From: Bicyclus anynana
Taxonomy: Eukaryota; Arthropoda; Insecta; Lepidoptera; Nymphalidae
Length of the DNA stretch: 64,000 bases
Direction: 5' to 3'
Assembly: GCF_947172395.1 (NCBI RefSeq)
Contig: NC_069104.1
Location: forward strand, 6,413,355-6,477,354
Position 1 is the first letter of the stretch. Every line of letters starts with the position of its first letter. The position numbers and the translations under genes were made by a program. Positions 62,361-64,000 of this stretch are shown in pieces. Below the pieces are notes generated by a model. The model was not told the DNA's origin. It saw only the letters and a program-made list of their open reading frames with translations, and did not search any database.

Positions 62361-63159
62361 TGTGGTTTGAAGAACATTATTAAATAAGAATCAAAATTTT
62401 GTGAGAGAGAAAACTCTAAGAAAGCTATAAATTTTACTAGTTTCCTGTGGAATTTTAAAAACCCAATTTTTTACATTTAACTTTTGAGATTACATTACTT
62501 TACATTCCAACTACCAATTTTTAAAAGGCTTTTAGTATTCTTGCTTTTAAAAGTTACAAAAGAGGTAATATCTGGACTGAATTCTTAAAACATCTGTATT
62601 TTAAGAATTCAGTATTATTATTTATTTTTATTAATATTTCTATACAAAAAAAAAAACTTAATTATCAAATTAGTCTACAGTAGTATTAAAATGATATGAA
62701 AAGTTTTATTACATTGAGACAATACTGTCTGCGACGTCGAAAAAATATATCTACCATTTTAATCCATTAAAACTAAAAAAGCAAGAATTTAAAAGTACCC
62801 ACCTATGTGATTTTCCTCCAAAGAATAAAGCCCATACTAACAAAAGCCAATGTCTACTGGTAGCGAATATGTTGTATTATCCATTTCTACACATGATTCG
62901 TAAAGCATCATAAAATTCAATTTTACATGCATCATAAAATTTTATATTATATTTCAATAGGTACCAAAAATATTGGTTACACGATAATATATTGAAATAC
63001 ATACCAGCACCGTATTTTTATTTCTAGCAGTCTGTGCATGAAGTAACCTTTTTGCTTGTATGGACATGCGAAAGGTAACCTAGATATTGTAATGTAGAGA
63101 TAGCAATTCACTTTTGATTTATAGTTCCCCTTAGGCTTATTTTCAGGAATTTGCCTCAC
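62361..63159. other. No recognisable gene; one half of a 1-kb-spaced repeat
   Basis: AT-rich. CATAAAATTCAATTTTA, then GCATCATAAAA and TTTATATTATA, at about 62909-62951 recurs at 63914-63957. Confidence 0.4.
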
Positions 63160-63162
63160 TTA

Positions 63163-63467
63163 GGCTGCCTGTCCACGAAAGCGGAGCGAGGCAGCGCAGT
63201 GGAGAAACGGAGTAATGCGAAGCGGAGTTGCGTACTGTGTCTATCCACCGGAGAGGAGCGCGGCTGCGGAGCTAAGTTAGAAAGTAATGCAAGCAAGTTG
63301 CAGACGTGATTCCCCGCTCCGCTTACTGGTTTTATATGAATTTTTAAACTAGCTCGCAAGTCCCTGTCCACTGAAGAGGAGCGGAAATTTTGTGTAATCC
63401 TATATTGGTTAATATTTCTCCGTTTCTCGGGTCCGCTGCCTCGCTCCGCTTCAGTGGACTGGCAGCC
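63163..63467. mobile_element. MITE with GC-rich TIRs and TTA duplication
   Basis: The left end reads GGCTGCCTGTCCACGAAAGC, then GGAGCGAGGCAGCG; the right end reversed reads GGCTGCCAGTCCACTGAAGC, then GGAGCGAGGCAGCG. TIRs extend about 50 bp with few mismatches. TTA lies at 63160-63162 and 63468-63470. The TTA duplication and GG-starting ends suggest a PIF/Harbinger origin. Length 305 bp. GGAGCG words recur inside. The 71-codon reverse frame is incidental. Confidence 0.88.
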
Positions 63468-63470
63468 TTA

Positions 63471-64000
63471 GGGCTTAGTTTTGCTAGCTCTTGCGACGAT
63501 GTCAATTCTTAATACATTTAAATCAATAAGCTTAAAAGAGTAAGTGGTACAAGTATGCTTTTCTGACTGAGTGTTACATAATTGTTCCTTTTGCCGTGGA
63601 GAACCTTGGGCCATGAAGTCGCGATGCCTAAAAATTTCTCCGAATCATTTCACCGCGGCTTACCAAAATATCATTAAAATTGGTCATATCTCAAAACCAT
63701 GACTTTATTACTTATCATTATACTTTAATATTATTAGGGAATTTTTTTTATGAAGTGGTTTTGACAAGATTATATTAAACATTTTTTGTTATACAATTAA
63801 TGTATTCCTTTTTCCTTCCTTAACTTTGAAGGGTCTATTATTTAAGAACATCTTATATAGAAATATTATATAATAGGCCGTCTTTTTTCTTTATTCAACA
63901 ACATCATGTAACGACATAAAATTCAATTTTATTAGCATCATAAAACTTTATATTATACACGTACATTTAGATCAGTAACAAGCACATTTTTGTACCTATA
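63471..64000. other. No recognisable gene
   Basis: AT-rich DNA to the window edge, with the second half of the short repeat noted at 62909. Confidence 0.4.

Noticed and set aside
1..64000. CRISPR array, bacterial operon or viral genome segment
   Set aside because: No short regularly spaced repeats with unique spacers, no closely packed genes and no recognisable viral protein were seen.

Overview
The window looks like nuclear DNA of a lepidopteran insect (moth or butterfly). It is AT-rich, has no bacterial-style operons, and is crowded with repeat types familiar from lepidopteran genomes: RTE-like LINE ends finishing in (ATG)n, short Helitron-like elements that begin TCTATACTAATATTATAAAG and end CAGCTAG after a GC-rich hairpin, and tRNA-derived SINEs with A-box and B-box promoters. 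The lepidopteran assignment rests on remembered family consensus sequences; no database was searched.

Layout. 0-9 kb: AT-rich DNA with LINE stubs, a 218-bp tandem repeat (4.8-5.6 kb) and a SINE cluster (6.2-7.1 kb). 9-21 kb: sparse DNA with Helitron and LINE fragments, a CpG-dense block at 17.2 kb beside a possible first exon, and the carboxyl end of a LINE at 17.4-17.9 kb. 20-31 kb: hairpins, SINEs, a two-copy 255-bp-period repeat, an unclassified repeat family ('family U'), and a possible terminal exon at 29.3 kb. 32-37.5 kb: a SINE, an RTE copy with target-site duplications, a multi-part foldback element, a TIR element and an unexplained 137-residue open frame. 39-50 kb: the densest part, holding the one large intact coding region (a 5'-truncated LINE with a 769-codon endonuclease/reverse-transcriptase frame, 41.86-44.17 kb), many Helitrons including an exact tandem pair, and a TIR element with an internal 130-bp triplication and a long hairpin. 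50-56.9 kb: a LINE carboxyl end, SINEs, a direct repeat flanking a Helitron, an eight-unit satellite-like array with alternating long and short units (52.9-54.4 kb), and a two-copy 235-bp repeat. 57-64 kb: MITEs, a Helitron carrying a G-rich minisatellite, and the best host-gene signal: a TATA box, initiator, two start codons and an ideal splice donor at 61.98-62.15 kb.

How it works together. I see no pathway or gene cluster. The window is best read as intergenic or intronic DNA built by repeated transposon insertion. Host coding content is limited to a few short candidate exons resting on splice and promoter signals only. Several perfect hairpins look like template-switch products. Nothing here convinces me of a new biological system. 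The most distinctive structures are the alternating-unit satellite, the CpG block, the foldback cluster and the promoter/exon candidate.
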